NCBI GenBank assembly: GCA_963921255.3
Contig: CAWUEW020000003.1
Span: 620,001-684,000 of the forward strand
Length of the DNA stretch: 64,000 bases
DNA from: JANSYL01 sp963921255
GTDB lineage: Bacteria; Pseudomonadota; Alphaproteobacteria; Rhodobacterales; Rhodobacteraceae
Direction of reading: 5' to 3'
Made by a program: the position numbers and the translations under genes
The notes under the pieces: model-generated
Told to the model about the DNA's origin: nothing
Databases searched by the model: none
Seen by the model: the letters and a program-made list of their open reading frames with translations, nothing else
Shown: in pieces, positions 24,500 to 33,270 of the stretch
Layout of the letters: every line of letters begins with the position of its first letter
How positions within the stretch are numbered: position 1 is the first letter of the stretch

Positions 24500-25781
24500 A
24501 CGCCGGATCAAGGTCGATCTCTTAAGTCGTGTCGAAGGGGAAGGGGCGGTCCAGGTGGACATGCGCGGCGGTGCCGTGGACCATGTCGCCTTCAAAATAT
24601 TTGAGCCGCCGCGCTACTTCGAGGCCCTTCTCAGGGGGCGGTCGTTCGATGACGCGGCCGACATCACATCGCGCATCTGTGGGATTTGTCCCGTCGCCTA
24701 TCAGATGAGTGCCGTGCACGCGATGGAAGCCGCATTCCGGACTGTGATCCCGCCCCATATCCGTGATCTGCGCCGCTTGTTGTATTGTGGCGAATGGATC
24801 GAGAGCCACGTCTTGCACGCCGTTTTGCTCCATGCGCCCGATTATCTGGGGTTCGGCAGCGCGTTCGAGATGGCAAAGGCAGGGCACGAGGATCTCGTTC
24901 GATCTGCCCTCGAGCTGAAACGCATCGGCAACAGCATCGTGACCGTATTGGGCGGGCGCGAAATTCATCCGATCAATGTACGGGTTGGTGGCTTCTACAA
25001 GTTACCAGATGCAACGCAACTGGCCGCTCTGCGGGAGGATTTGCTTCGCGTGCTCCCCTTGGCGGAAACCCTCGTAAACTGGACCGGTGGTCTGGGTATT
25101 CCCGATCACAGCCGCGACTACACGTTGGTGAGCCTGCGCCACGACCGGGAATACCCCATGAACGAGGGCCGGATTGTATCGAACACGGGCATTGATCTGG
25201 CCAATGCAGACTGGCCCACGGGGTTCGAAGAGGTTCAGGTTCCGCATTCCAACGCGCTCCATGCGCGCGAAAAGGGGGGTGGGGCGTACTTACTTGGGCC
25301 GATGGCGCGTCTGGCCCTGAACTTCGAGCACCTGACGGACCGCGCTGTGGAGGCCGCCAAACGCATCGGCGTGGGTCCGGACGGTCGGAACCCGTTCCAA
25401 TCCATCGCTATTCGTGCGGTTGAAACCTTGTTCGCGGTCGAGGAGGCCGTACGCCTGATTGAACATTATGCGCCTGAGGGGCCTGCCGCCGTTGCGGTTG
25501 CGCCAAAGGCCGGTGTTGGTCGCGCGGCCACCGAGGCGCCGAGGGGGATGTTGTTCCATCACTACCGCTTGGACGATGCGGGCCTGATCCAGGACGTGCA
25601 GATCGTGCCCCCAACATCGCAGAACCAAGCCGCGATCGAAGCGGACCTGGAAGCCTACCTGCCCCAGATCGCAGAGCGCCCTTTGGACGAGTTGCGTCAT
25701 CTCGCGGAACAAGCGATCCGGAACTATGACCCCTGCATTTCCTGCGCGACGCATTTTCTGGATCTGCGGGTCCATGATTGA
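24492..25781 (+). CDS. hydA: [NiFe]-hydrogenase large subunit (alpha), group 3b type
   Basis: The 429-residue catalytic subunit. The four nickel-site cysteines are in RICGICPVAY (L1, near residue 61) and DPCISCATHF (L2, near the C-terminus), with the N-terminal VEGEGAVQV. The residues after the histidine of L2 (FLDLRVHD) form a short tail that the protease encoded next would remove. Motif L2 with CATH and the operon order point to group 3b (NADP-linked). Nickel-iron cofactor insertion needs hypABCDEF genes, which are not in this window. Confidence 0.95.
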   Translation: MTERRIKVDLLSRVEGEGAVQVDMRGGAVDHVAFKIFEPPRYFEALLRGRSFDDAADITSRICGICPVAYQMSAVHAMEAAFRTVIPPHIRDLRRLLYCGEWIESHVLHAVLLHAPDYLGFGSAFEMAKAGHEDLVRSALELKRIGNSIVTVLGGREIHPINVRVGGFYKLPDATQLAALREDLLRVLPLAETLVNWTGGLGIPDHSRDYTLVSLRHDREYPMNEGRIVSNTGIDLANADWPTGFEEVQVPHSNALHAREKGGGAYLLGPMARLALNFEHLTDRAVEAAKRIGVGPDGRNPFQSIAIRAVETLFAVEEAVRLIEHYAPEGPAAVAVAPKAGVGRAATEAPRGMLFHHYRLDDAGLIQDVQIVPPTSQNQAAIEADLEAYLPQIAERPLDELRHLAEQAIRNYDPCISCATHFLDLRVHD

Positions 25782-26247
25782 TCGGCCTTTGATCATCGGG
25801 GTTGGTCGACCGGGATTCGGGGATGACGCGGCGGGCCCAACCGTCGTGCAACTGGTCGAAGCGCGGGGCCTGCGCGCAGATTGTGTGCCACTGGCGCCGG
25901 ACCCCCACCAGCTTGCCCATCATTGGCAGGGCCGGGATGCCGTCCTTCTGGTGGATATGTGTCGGTCAGATGATCCGGACGGCACGCTGCATTTCATTGA
26001 TCTCCACCAGACGGCGCTGCCCAGACGGCACGTCGCAACGCATGGGCTTGGTCTGGACAGCGCTTTGGCCCTTGCGACTTTGGTGGCGTCTCCGCCAACC
26101 AATTGGCGTTTGATTGCAATAACCGGTTCCAACGTGGACCGCGGCGCACCCATGGGGGCGGTGGTCCGTGCAGCGTGTCGCCGCGTTGCCGCCGATATCG
26201 CCACTTGGGTCGGCCATACGGACAAGGCGTGGGCCTTCAAACACTGA
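25774..26247 (+). CDS. Hydrogenase maturation protease
   Basis: A 157-residue HycI/HoxW-family endopeptidase that trims the C-terminal tail of the large subunit after nickel insertion. It has the family start IIGVGRPGFGDDAAGP with the metal-binding Asp, the second acidic site VLLVDMCRSDD, and the histidine segment VATHGLGLDSALALA. The ATG at 25774 overlaps the stop of the large-subunit gene, its presumed substrate. It is the last gene of the operon and converges on the AraC gene 112 bases away. Confidence 0.9.
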   Translation: MIDRPLIIGVGRPGFGDDAAGPTVVQLVEARGLRADCVPLAPDPHQLAHHWQGRDAVLLVDMCRSDDPDGTLHFIDLHQTALPRRHVATHGLGLDSALALATLVASPPTNWRLIAITGSNVDRGAPMGAVVRAACRRVAADIATWVGHTDKAWAFKH

Positions 26248-26359
26248 CCGGAGGACTAGGGCGGGTGCGACGTGGCGCGGACCCCTCGGGCATTTTTCTG
26301 CGCCCGCCTGTCTGCCCGTGATGCGTCTCACGCCCGAAATGGGAACGCCTGTCTGTCCT

Positions 26360-27310
26360 TCAGCTTGACGGCTTGTTCAGGCGCGCGTTTCGCCAGGATG
26401 ACGGCGATTGGTTGAACCGTGTTTGGAAGGCGCGACTGAAGGCTTCTTTCGACGAATACCCCACGCGGTCAGCGATTGTTTCGATGGGCGTGCTAGAATG
26501 CAGAAGCGCCTCGGCCGCTTGGTCCAGCCGCCAGGCCCGCAGGTAAGCGCCGGGGCCTTGGCCCATGACCTGTTTGAACCGCTCGGCAAAATTGGACACC
26601 GACATGCCAGCCAGCGAGGCCAGTTCCGCATTGCTCAGATCGCGGGAGGCTTCCGAATGAATGGCTGCAACAGCGCGGGCGATGCGTTCATCCTTCGCGG
26701 CCGCCAACCACCCCGGCAAGCTGTCATCCGATTGCGCCCATCGGCGAAGGATCACGACAAGCAGCAGATCCAGCAGGCGCGACACCATGAGGCTGGCTCC
26801 GGGTCGCGTGTTTCCCAGTTCGCGCAAGACCAGCTCAAACATCACGTCGACCCATTCGATTGGGTTCTCGTCGAGCCCGTCCAGAACGATGACCTCGGGC
26901 AGGGATCGCAGCACCCGCTCGGCCAGGTCGCCGTCCACGGTGAAACTTCCGCAAAAGCAATTGATCGGCGGCCCGGTCTGCTCTCCGGTCTCGGGGTCGA
27001 TCAGCCGGGCCTGGGGGGTATTGCGTTTGGGGTCCTTGAACACCGCGCGATGCGCCGTGCCCTGCAGCATGAGCGCGATCTGTTTTTCGCGCAGGATGAC
27101 GGGTGGCGCGTCAGCCACGGTTATCTCCAGAGTGCCCTGCTCCATGATGTAGACGCAGGGTTTGGCCACCGGCACGTCGAATTCCAGCGGACCATCCGGC
27201 GTGACCACTCGGGCCGTTTCCCCGCGGACGTGAACGATATCCAACACTTCCGAGAACGCATCCGTCCCGAACATCGGTGTTTCTGCTAACACTTCCGGTG
27301 TTCCCGTCAT
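26360..27310 (-). CDS. AraC family regulator with N-terminal cupin domain
   Basis: A 316-residue regulator. The N-terminal half (about 10-190) is a cupin_6-type sensor region with CVYIMEQGTLEITV and PPINCFCGSF. The C-terminal AraC domain has two helix-turn-helix units: DLSNAELASLAGMSVSNFAE and TPIETIADRVGYSSKEAFSR. It is divergent from the esterase gene at 27376, with only 65 bases between the start codons, so it most likely controls that gene. The ligand is unknown. Confidence 0.9.
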   Translation of the reverse strand: MTGTPEVLAETPMFGTDAFSEVLDIVHVRGETARVVTPDGPLEFDVPVAKPCVYIMEQGTLEITVADAPPVILREKQIALMLQGTAHRAVFKDPKRNTPQARLIDPETGEQTGPPINCFCGSFTVDGDLAERVLRSLPEVIVLDGLDENPIEWVDVMFELVLRELGNTRPGASLMVSRLLDLLLVVILRRWAQSDDSLPGWLAAAKDERIARAVAAIHSEASRDLSNAELASLAGMSVSNFAERFKQVMGQGPGAYLRAWRLDQAAEALLHSSTPIETIADRVGYSSKEAFSRAFQTRFNQSPSSWRNARLNKPSS

Positions 27311-27375
27311 CGGCAGATCGGCCTTTGGCGCATAGCTCTCGGGTCAATCGTAGATCAACCCAGAAGGAACGCAAA

Positions 27376-28140
27376 ATGTTCAAACATCTCGACACCTTTC
27401 GCGCCACAATCGCGGCTCTCGCCCTGGCGGTCCCAGGGGCGGCGATCGCCGAAGAGGCCTCCGTCGTCCTGGTTCACGGGGCATTCTCCGACGGCTCGGC
27501 GTGGCATCGGGTCATCCCGCTGCTGCAAGGGGCGGGCGTCACGGTCACGGCCGCCCAGTTGCCGCTGGCTTCGTTGTCCGAAGACGCATCGGTGGTCTCA
27601 CGGCTATTGGAGATGCAGGACGGCCCCGTTGTTCTGGTCGGCCATTCCTACGGTGGCAATGTCATCACCGAGGCTGGCGCGCACGACAACGTCGAAGCCC
27701 TTGTCTATGTCGCCGGATTTGCGCTGGACGCGGGGCAGAGCCTGACTGATCTGCTCGACGGGCAGCCACCGGCCCCCTGGCAGGCCGAGGCCCGCCCTGA
27801 CCAGGGTGGCTTTGTGCGTCTCACCGAGGCCGGGATTGCCACATATTTCGCCCATGATTTGCCGCGCGAGGAGGCGGCTTTGATTGCCGCAACACAAGGG
27901 CCGATCCAGTACCAGATCAACTATGAAGCGCCCACCGTCGCGGCCTGGTCCATGCGCCCGACCTACTATGTGCTGACCGAGAATGACCAGATCATCCCGC
28001 CGCGGCTGCAAGGCTTTTTCGCACAGCGGATGGGTGCCGCAATAACCCCGCTCGCCTCGAGCCATGTCGCGATGCTGTCGCAGCCAGAGGCCGTGGCCGA
28101 CGTGATCCTCAGCGCGGTCGACGCCGTCTCTGCAGATTAA
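27376..28140 (+). CDS. Secreted alpha/beta hydrolase (esterase family)
   Basis: A 254-residue alpha/beta hydrolase with a signal peptide (residues 1-25, ending GAAIAEEAS). The oxyanion segment is VLVHGAFSDGSAWHRVIPLL, the nucleophile elbow is LVGHSYGGNV (Ser near 93) and the catalytic histidine is in ASSHVAMLSQP. The fold resembles salicylate-esterase-like plant and bacterial enzymes and some lactonases. It is likely controlled by the divergent AraC protein. A perfect 8-bp hairpin (28148-28173) follows its stop. Confidence 0.85.
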   Translation: MFKHLDTFRATIAALALAVPGAAIAEEASVVLVHGAFSDGSAWHRVIPLLQGAGVTVTAAQLPLASLSEDASVVSRLLEMQDGPVVLVGHSYGGNVITEAGAHDNVEALVYVAGFALDAGQSLTDLLDGQPPAPWQAEARPDQGGFVRLTEAGIATYFAHDLPREEAALIAATQGPIQYQINYEAPTVAAWSMRPTYYVLTENDQIIPPRLQGFFAQRMGAAITPLASSHVAMLSQPEAVADVILSAVDAVSAD

Positions 28141-28147
28141 TCCTCTC

Positions 28148-28173
28148 GGCCCGAAGCGACGTCGTTTCGGGCC
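28148..28173 (+). repeat. Hairpin between esterase and MAPEG genes
   Basis: A perfect 8-bp stem (arms GGCCCGAA and TTCGGGCC) with a 10-base loop containing the palindrome CGACGTCG. It lies just after the esterase stop, without a T run, and may mark a processed or partly terminated transcript end. Confidence 0.6.
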
Positions 28174-28198
28174 AGCACCTTTCCCCAGGAGTTGACCC

Positions 28199-28558
28199 AT
28201 GACCTTTTGGATTCTGGCCGCCTTGGCCCTTTACTTCGTTCAGACCTTGCTGCCGGTGACCTTCCGCTACCGCGGCCATCCCGCCTCGCTGGGGGCGCGA
28301 GATGACATGCCCGAGGCGACAGTTCTGGTGCGGCTCGCGGAACGCGCGTTGGTGAATGTCGGGGAAGGCATGATCCTCTTCTTGCCGCTGGCCCTTCTGA
28401 CAATCGACGCGGAAGGTGCTGTGTTGGGGGCGGCGATCTTTGTGCTCGCCCGCGTCGCGCATGTCATATTGTATCTCACCGGCATCCCGTACCTGCGGAC
28501 CATCGCGTGGCTGATCAGCTTGGGTGGGCTGGCCTCTATGGCGCTCAATATCAGTTGA
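28199..28558 (+). CDS. MAPEG family membrane protein
   Basis: A 119-residue integral membrane protein with four hydrophobic segments in the MAPEG arrangement (membrane-associated proteins in eicosanoid and glutathione metabolism). The conserved stretch LVRLAERALVNVGEGMILFLPLA and the helix with VLARVAHVILYLTGIPYLRT support the call. Many bacterial members have no known activity. The ATG at 28199 follows CAGGAG. It is probably cotranscribed with the esterase gene 58 bases upstream. Confidence 0.82.
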   Translation: MTFWILAALALYFVQTLLPVTFRYRGHPASLGARDDMPEATVLVRLAERALVNVGEGMILFLPLALLTIDAEGAVLGAAIFVLARVAHVILYLTGIPYLRTIAWLISLGGLASMALNIS

Positions 28559-28846
28559 CACGACGCATTGCCGTGGCGCCCGTGGTGCCCCGGCGGCCTT
28601 GGTCGTGCTTCGCAAATACCACCTTGCGGACTGGCCACCGCGCGCATCGCCCCGGCGGTGCGCGTTCCGCTTGAACAGGTTGTGTACCGTTGTCCCGACA
28701 TGTTGGGTGCAACGGGCCTGGGGCTTGGGGCGGGCAACCCCGCCATCTTTTGGAATTGGTGACACAATCCAAAAAATGCGCTCAGATGCGTTCAACTCGC
28801 CGCACAACGGAAGCGGCCAAGCGTGCCCGGACAAAAAGGAAAACAT
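28559..28846. other. Intergenic region upstream of the Rieske-fusion operon
   Basis: No convincing gene is seen in this 288-base stretch. It contains one inverted repeat at 28748-28774 (arms TTTTGGA and TCCAAAA with extra pairing by TTG and CAA), a candidate operator or stem upstream of the Rieske-GltB gene, and the ribosome site AAAAGGA at 28834-28840. Confidence 0.4.
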
Positions 28847-30457
28847 GTGAAGACGGTACCTGTCGGAATCTACAGCCAGATCCCTGATCGCAAACCCCAA
28901 TATGCACTGGTCGCGGAGGTGGATCTCGTGGTCGTGCGGTTCGATGACGAGGTGGTCGTATTCTACGGTCGATGTCTGCACCGCGGTGCGCTGATGTCGG
29001 ATGGCCATGTCCGCGGGCGCAATCTGATCTGTGGCGTGCACAATTGGGACTACCGGCTGGAGTCCGGCGTCTCGGAATATGCCAATGAGGAGAAGCTGCC
29101 GAAATTCACGTCTTGGGTCGAAGACGATCAGGTTTTGGTCGATGAGGACGAAATCGCAGCTTGGGCGCAAGACAACCCGCAGCCGTTCAATCGGGATGCC
29201 TATCTTGGCCTGTATGCCGATACGTCCCACGGCACCGCCGAGGAACCCCATACCGGGCTGATCCAACGGTATGCGCGCGAAGGCCTGTCCAAGACCGGGC
29301 ATCACGGCGTGGTGGCGTCCATGGGGGTTCCGCGGGATGACCTTCCAGCCTGGGACGATTTGCAGATCCTGACCGCGCAACTGCACACGGCTCCGCTGCT
29401 GGATGAAGATCCGGTCGGAACGGACGTGGTCATCGGGCCCAACGCCCAGAAACCGGTGCGGTTGGATATTCCCCTGTTTGTCTCGGACATGTCCTTTGGC
29501 GCCCTGTCGGAGCCCGCCAAGATTGCCTTGGCCTGTGGGGCCGAACTGGCGGGAACGGGCATCTGTTCCGGGGAAGGCGGGATGTTGCCCGAAGAGCAAC
29601 AGGCCAACACCCGGTACTTCTATGAACTTGCCTCGGCGCGGTTCGGGTTCGACTGGGGCAAACTTGCCAGCGTGCAGGCGTTCCATTTCAAGGGCGGGCA
29701 GGGGGCCAAGACCGGAACGGGCGGGCATCTGCCGGGCACCAAGAACAAGGGCAAGATCGCCGAGGTGCGCGGCATCCCCGCGGGCGAGGACGCAATTTCG
29801 CCGCCACGGTTTCCGGATTGGACCGAGCCGGCCCAGATCAAGGAGTTTGCCGACGAAGTCCGCGACCGGACCGGCGGCATCCCGATCGGCTACAAGCTTT
29901 CGGCGCAACATATCGAGAAGGACATTGATGCGGCCCTTGAGGTTGGCGTCGACTACATCATTCTCGACGGCCGTGGCGGTGGGACCGGCGCGGCACCGAT
30001 CCTGTTCCGCGACAACATCAGTGTCCCGACGATCCCGGCTCTGGCCCGTGCGCGGCGCCATCTCGATGTTTCGGGGCGGCAGGATGTGACATTGGTCATC
30101 ACCGGCGGCCTGCGCAAACCGGCCGATTTCATCAAGGCGATGGCCCTCGGGGCCGATGCCATTGCAGTGTCGAACGCGGCCATGCAGGCGATCGGCTGTA
30201 TTGCCATGCGCGCCTGTCACACCAACAATTGCCCGGTCGGCATTGCCACGCAGAAACCGCATCTGGTGAGCCGGATCGTGGTTGAGAATTCGGCGCGGCA
30301 ACTGGCAAATTTCTTCGAGGCGTCTGTCGAACTGATGCAGGTGATGGCCCGGGCCTGCGGGCATGACCATCTGTCCAAGTTCAACGCCAATGATCTGACG
30401 ACGTGGAAGAGGGACATGGCCGCTTTGTCGGGCGTGGCTTATGGAGGCATCGCATGA
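28847..30457 (+). CDS. Rieske 2Fe-2S domain fused to a glutamate-synthase-like FMN domain
   Basis: A 536-residue two-domain protein. Residues about 1-105 are a Rieske ferredoxin-like domain with the ligands CLH and CGVH in CLHRGALMSDG and LICGVHNWDY. Residues about 160-530 are the FMN-binding barrel of the glutamate synthase family: SDMSFGALSEPAKIAL, CSGEGGMLPEEQ, VQAFHFKGGQGAKTGTGG, ILDGRGGGTGAAP and MRACHTNNCPVGIATQ. The glutamine amidotransferase domain of true GltB is absent. The start is GTG at 28847, 6 bases after AAAAGGA. Its stop overlaps the next gene's ATG. An electron path from the Rieske cluster to FMN is plausible; the reaction is unknown. Confidence 0.85.
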   Translation: MKTVPVGIYSQIPDRKPQYALVAEVDLVVVRFDDEVVVFYGRCLHRGALMSDGHVRGRNLICGVHNWDYRLESGVSEYANEEKLPKFTSWVEDDQVLVDEDEIAAWAQDNPQPFNRDAYLGLYADTSHGTAEEPHTGLIQRYAREGLSKTGHHGVVASMGVPRDDLPAWDDLQILTAQLHTAPLLDEDPVGTDVVIGPNAQKPVRLDIPLFVSDMSFGALSEPAKIALACGAELAGTGICSGEGGMLPEEQQANTRYFYELASARFGFDWGKLASVQAFHFKGGQGAKTGTGGHLPGTKNKGKIAEVRGIPAGEDAISPPRFPDWTEPAQIKEFADEVRDRTGGIPIGYKLSAQHIEKDIDAALEVGVDYIILDGRGGGTGAAPILFRDNISVPTIPALARARRHLDVSGRQDVTLVITGGLRKPADFIKAMALGADAIAVSNAAMQAIGCIAMRACHTNNCPVGIATQKPHLVSRIVVENSARQLANFFEASVELMQVMARACGHDHLSKFNANDLTTWKRDMAALSGVAYGGIA

Positions 30458-32417
30458 AGGATCTCGATTGGGTGAGCGTCGGGTCGGCGGACCTTCCCGA
30501 GGGGCGGGTAAAGACGGTTTCAGCCCGAAATCTCTATCTTTGCCTGTCCCATTTCGACGGTCACTGGGCCGCAATGGACAACCATTGTCCGCATCAGGGT
30601 GGGCCGCTGGGCGAAGGCACGATTGAACGGGGGGAAGGCGGCAAATGCTGGATCCGCTGCCCGTGGCACGGATGGGATTTCGACCCCATCACCGGCGCAC
30701 CGCCCGGTGGGCATGAGGACACCGGCCAGAAGACCTATCCGGTCGAGGTGCGCGACGGGGAGGTGTTCGTCGGCTTGGAACCGGAGCCGCCGCATCAGCG
30801 CACCGTGACCGACGCGATGGCGGAAACCATGGTGAACTGGGGCGTGAAGCGCGTTTTCGGCATGATTGGGCATTCCAATCTCGGCCTCGCCGACGCGATC
30901 CGGCGCCGCGTCGCCGACGGCGAAATGGCCTACGTGGGTATTCGCCACGAAGGGGCCGCTGCCTTCGCCGCCTCTGCGTATGGGAAACTCACGGGAAAAC
31001 CCGCCGCTTGCCTGACGATTGCCGGACCGGGGGCCACCAACCTTCTGACGGGTATGTGGGACGCCAAGGTGGACCGCGCGCCCGTTCTTGCCCTGACCGG
31101 CCAAGTGCAAACGCAGGTTTTCGGACCCGGCGCATTCCAGGACATCGACCTGAAATCCGCGTTCGATGCCGTCAGCCGCTTCTCGCAACCGTCCTGAGCA
31201 CCTCAAAGCACACGGAACTTGCCTCTCTCGCCATCAAGACGGCGCTGATCGAGCGGGATGTGGCGCACCTGATTTTCCTCGATGACGTTCAAACGCAGCC
31301 GAGCGACGCGCCCGCCGCCACACCCAAGGGTCGGCTCAGCGGTCCGGTGGTGAAGCCGGCAGATGCAGATGTCGAGGCCGCGCTCAAGATGATGGCACAG
31401 GCCAAAAGGCCCATGATCATCATGGGGCACGGCGCGTGGGAGGCCAAAGATGCCATCATCGCACTGGCCGAGGCTTTGGGTGCCCCGGTTGTGACGACCT
31501 TCAAGGGCAAGGGCCTGATCCCTGACAGCCACCCCAATGCGGCGGGTGTCCTGGGCCGCTCCGGCACGCCGATCGCGAGTTGGTTCATGAATGAATGCGA
31601 CCTGCAGTTGGTCCTTGGGGCCTCGTTTTCGAACCACACTGGCATCAATCCCGGCAAGCCGACGATACAGGTCGACTTCGACCATATGCAGTTGGGCAAG
31701 TTCCACCCCGTCAGCCTGCCGGTCTGGGGCGAGATCGGGGCGTTCTGCGACGCGATCAAGCCTCGTGTGTCCCAAGGCGATCGCCCTGACCAGATTGCCG
31801 AATTGGCCGAGCGTTGGCGCATGTGGCGCGCTGAAAAGCAGGGGCGTCTTGCAGAGGAAGGCAGCCGCGGCGTCCACTCGGTGGCGGTCTTTGAAGCGCT
31901 CGCCCGTGTCGCGCCTGCAGACGCGCTCATCACCGTTGACGTGGGCAACAACACCTACTCGTTCGGTCGTTATTTCGAAACCAAAGGCCAACGCGTGATG
32001 ATGTCGGGTTATCTTGGGTCGATCGGTTTCGCCTTGCCTGCCGCGATGGGCGCCTGGGCCGCGACGCAGGACTTCGAGGCGTTCCGGGGACGAAAGGTGA
32101 TATCCGTTTCAGGCGATGGCGGCTTTGGCCAATACGCGATGGAACTGACCACGCTGGTTAAATACGGAATGGACGTCACGCACGTTCTTCTCCACAACGA
32201 CGAGCTTGGCAAGATTTCCAAGGAACAGCGGTCCGGTGAATGGCCAGTGTGGGAAACGTCGCTGGTCAATCCGTCGTTCTCGGCCTTTGCCCGGCTGTGC
32301 GGGGCGCATGGCACGAAAGTGACCAAGGGGTCGGAGGTTGAGGCGGCGCTCGCTGAGGCGCTGGCCGTGAACGGACCGTCCCTTGTGGAGATCATGACCG
32401 ACGCAGAGCTTGTGTGA
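30454..32417 (+). pseudogene. Rieske domain fused to a thiamine-diphosphate enzyme, interrupted by a -1 frameshift
   Basis: Reading from the ATG at 30454 gives a Rieske domain (CPHQGGPLGEG and RCPWHGWDF, residues 45-75), a linker, and the PYR part of a pyruvate-oxidase-like ThDP enzyme (GVKRVFGMIGHSNLGLAD, IRHEGAAAFAASAYGKLTG). It then stops at 31197. From 31188 the -1 frame continues the same enzyme for 409 residues, with the central domain and the ThDP motif GDGGFGQYAMELTTLVKYG...HND. Restoring one A in the run CAACC (31186-31190) would join the frames as SRFSQTVLSTS, giving about 654 residues. Both ends and spacing are otherwise well kept, so this is either a very recent mutation or a sequencing error. 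It overlaps its neighbours by ATGA and GTGA. Confidence 0.85.
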
Positions 32418-33235
32418 CGCGCATGGACGCCCGGCATCTCACCCGCCCTGAGACGCTTTCCCCCGCCCGGGTGATGGCTCATTCCGCGGTGCAACTGCTC
32501 TATCGCGCGGCGGTGGCAAACTTGGACAAGCGTCCCGGCGACGACCATTCCAACCTTGGTTGGGATGCGGCGTTGGGCGGGTTCAAGACGCACCCACTGG
32601 GACCAAAGGGTGTCCAAGTGGGCCTGAGCCTTGCCCCCCTTTGCTTGCACGTGGCGGGGCAGTCCCGGCCCCTGGCCGGGCAAAGCCCGACAGAGGCGCT
32701 GCATTGGCTCGATTCACTGTTGGAACAGCACGGGCTTGCGGCGGCGGGGCACGTGACAGTGACGTATGACCTGCCCACGGAAGTTGATGCTGTCGGTCGC
32801 TTTTCGGATGTGGACGGCGCGACGGGCCTCGCCGCATGGTTCGATCTGGCCGACCGGGCACTGGGTGCGCTGGCCGGGACGCTGCAGGATCTGAGCCCTG
32901 GCGCCAGTCCCGTTCGGTGCTGGCCACACCACTTTGACATTGCCACCTATGTGGGATTGGAGCCCGGCGGTGCCGAGGAGGCGCGGGGCATCGGGGTTGG
33001 CTTGTCGCCGGGTGACGAAAGCTATGACCAACCTTACTTTTACGTTAATCCGTGGCCGCACCCCGACGCCGTGGCCCTGCCCGAGGCCGTCGCCCCAGGG
33101 CATTGGCATGTCGCGGGTTTTGTGGGCTCGGTCGCGACCAGTGCGGAGATCCTGACTGAAAGCGACATCGATCAAGGCGTCGCGCGGTTCCTTGGTCAGA
33201 GTTTCGCCGTTTGTCGTCACCTTCTGGACGCCTAG
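32414..33235 (+). CDS. Unknown protein, third gene of the Rieske-fusion operon
   Basis: A 273-residue protein that I do not recognise. There is no signal peptide or membrane helix. Distinctive stretches are LLYRAAVANLDKRPGDDHSN, VQVGLSLAPLCLHV and HHFDIATYVGLE, followed by GIGVGLSPGDESYDQPYFYV; several His, Asp and Tyr residues could form an active or metal site. Its GTG start overlaps the stop of the ThDP gene (GTGA); an ATG three codons in is an alternative. The tight overlap suggests it works with the two Rieske fusions. Confidence 0.7.
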   Translation: MTRMDARHLTRPETLSPARVMAHSAVQLLYRAAVANLDKRPGDDHSNLGWDAALGGFKTHPLGPKGVQVGLSLAPLCLHVAGQSRPLAGQSPTEALHWLDSLLEQHGLAAAGHVTVTYDLPTEVDAVGRFSDVDGATGLAAWFDLADRALGALAGTLQDLSPGASPVRCWPHHFDIATYVGLEPGGAEEARGIGVGLSPGDESYDQPYFYVNPWPHPDAVALPEAVAPGHWHVAGFVGSVATSAEILTESDIDQGVARFLGQSFAVCRHLLDA

Positions 33236-33270
33236 ATCGCACCCTGACTGGCGATGCTTAGGTCCGAAAA

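Noticed and set aside
28109..30574. 821-residue open frame antisense to the MAPEG and Rieske-GltB genes
   Set aside because: It spans two real genes and their spacer, and the product is arginine- and histidine-rich with no domain, typical of GC-driven shadow frames.
31180..31200. Programmed -1 frameshift in the Rieske-ThDP gene
   Set aside because: No X XXY YYZ heptamer and no strong downstream stem; a one-base deletion explains the data more simply.
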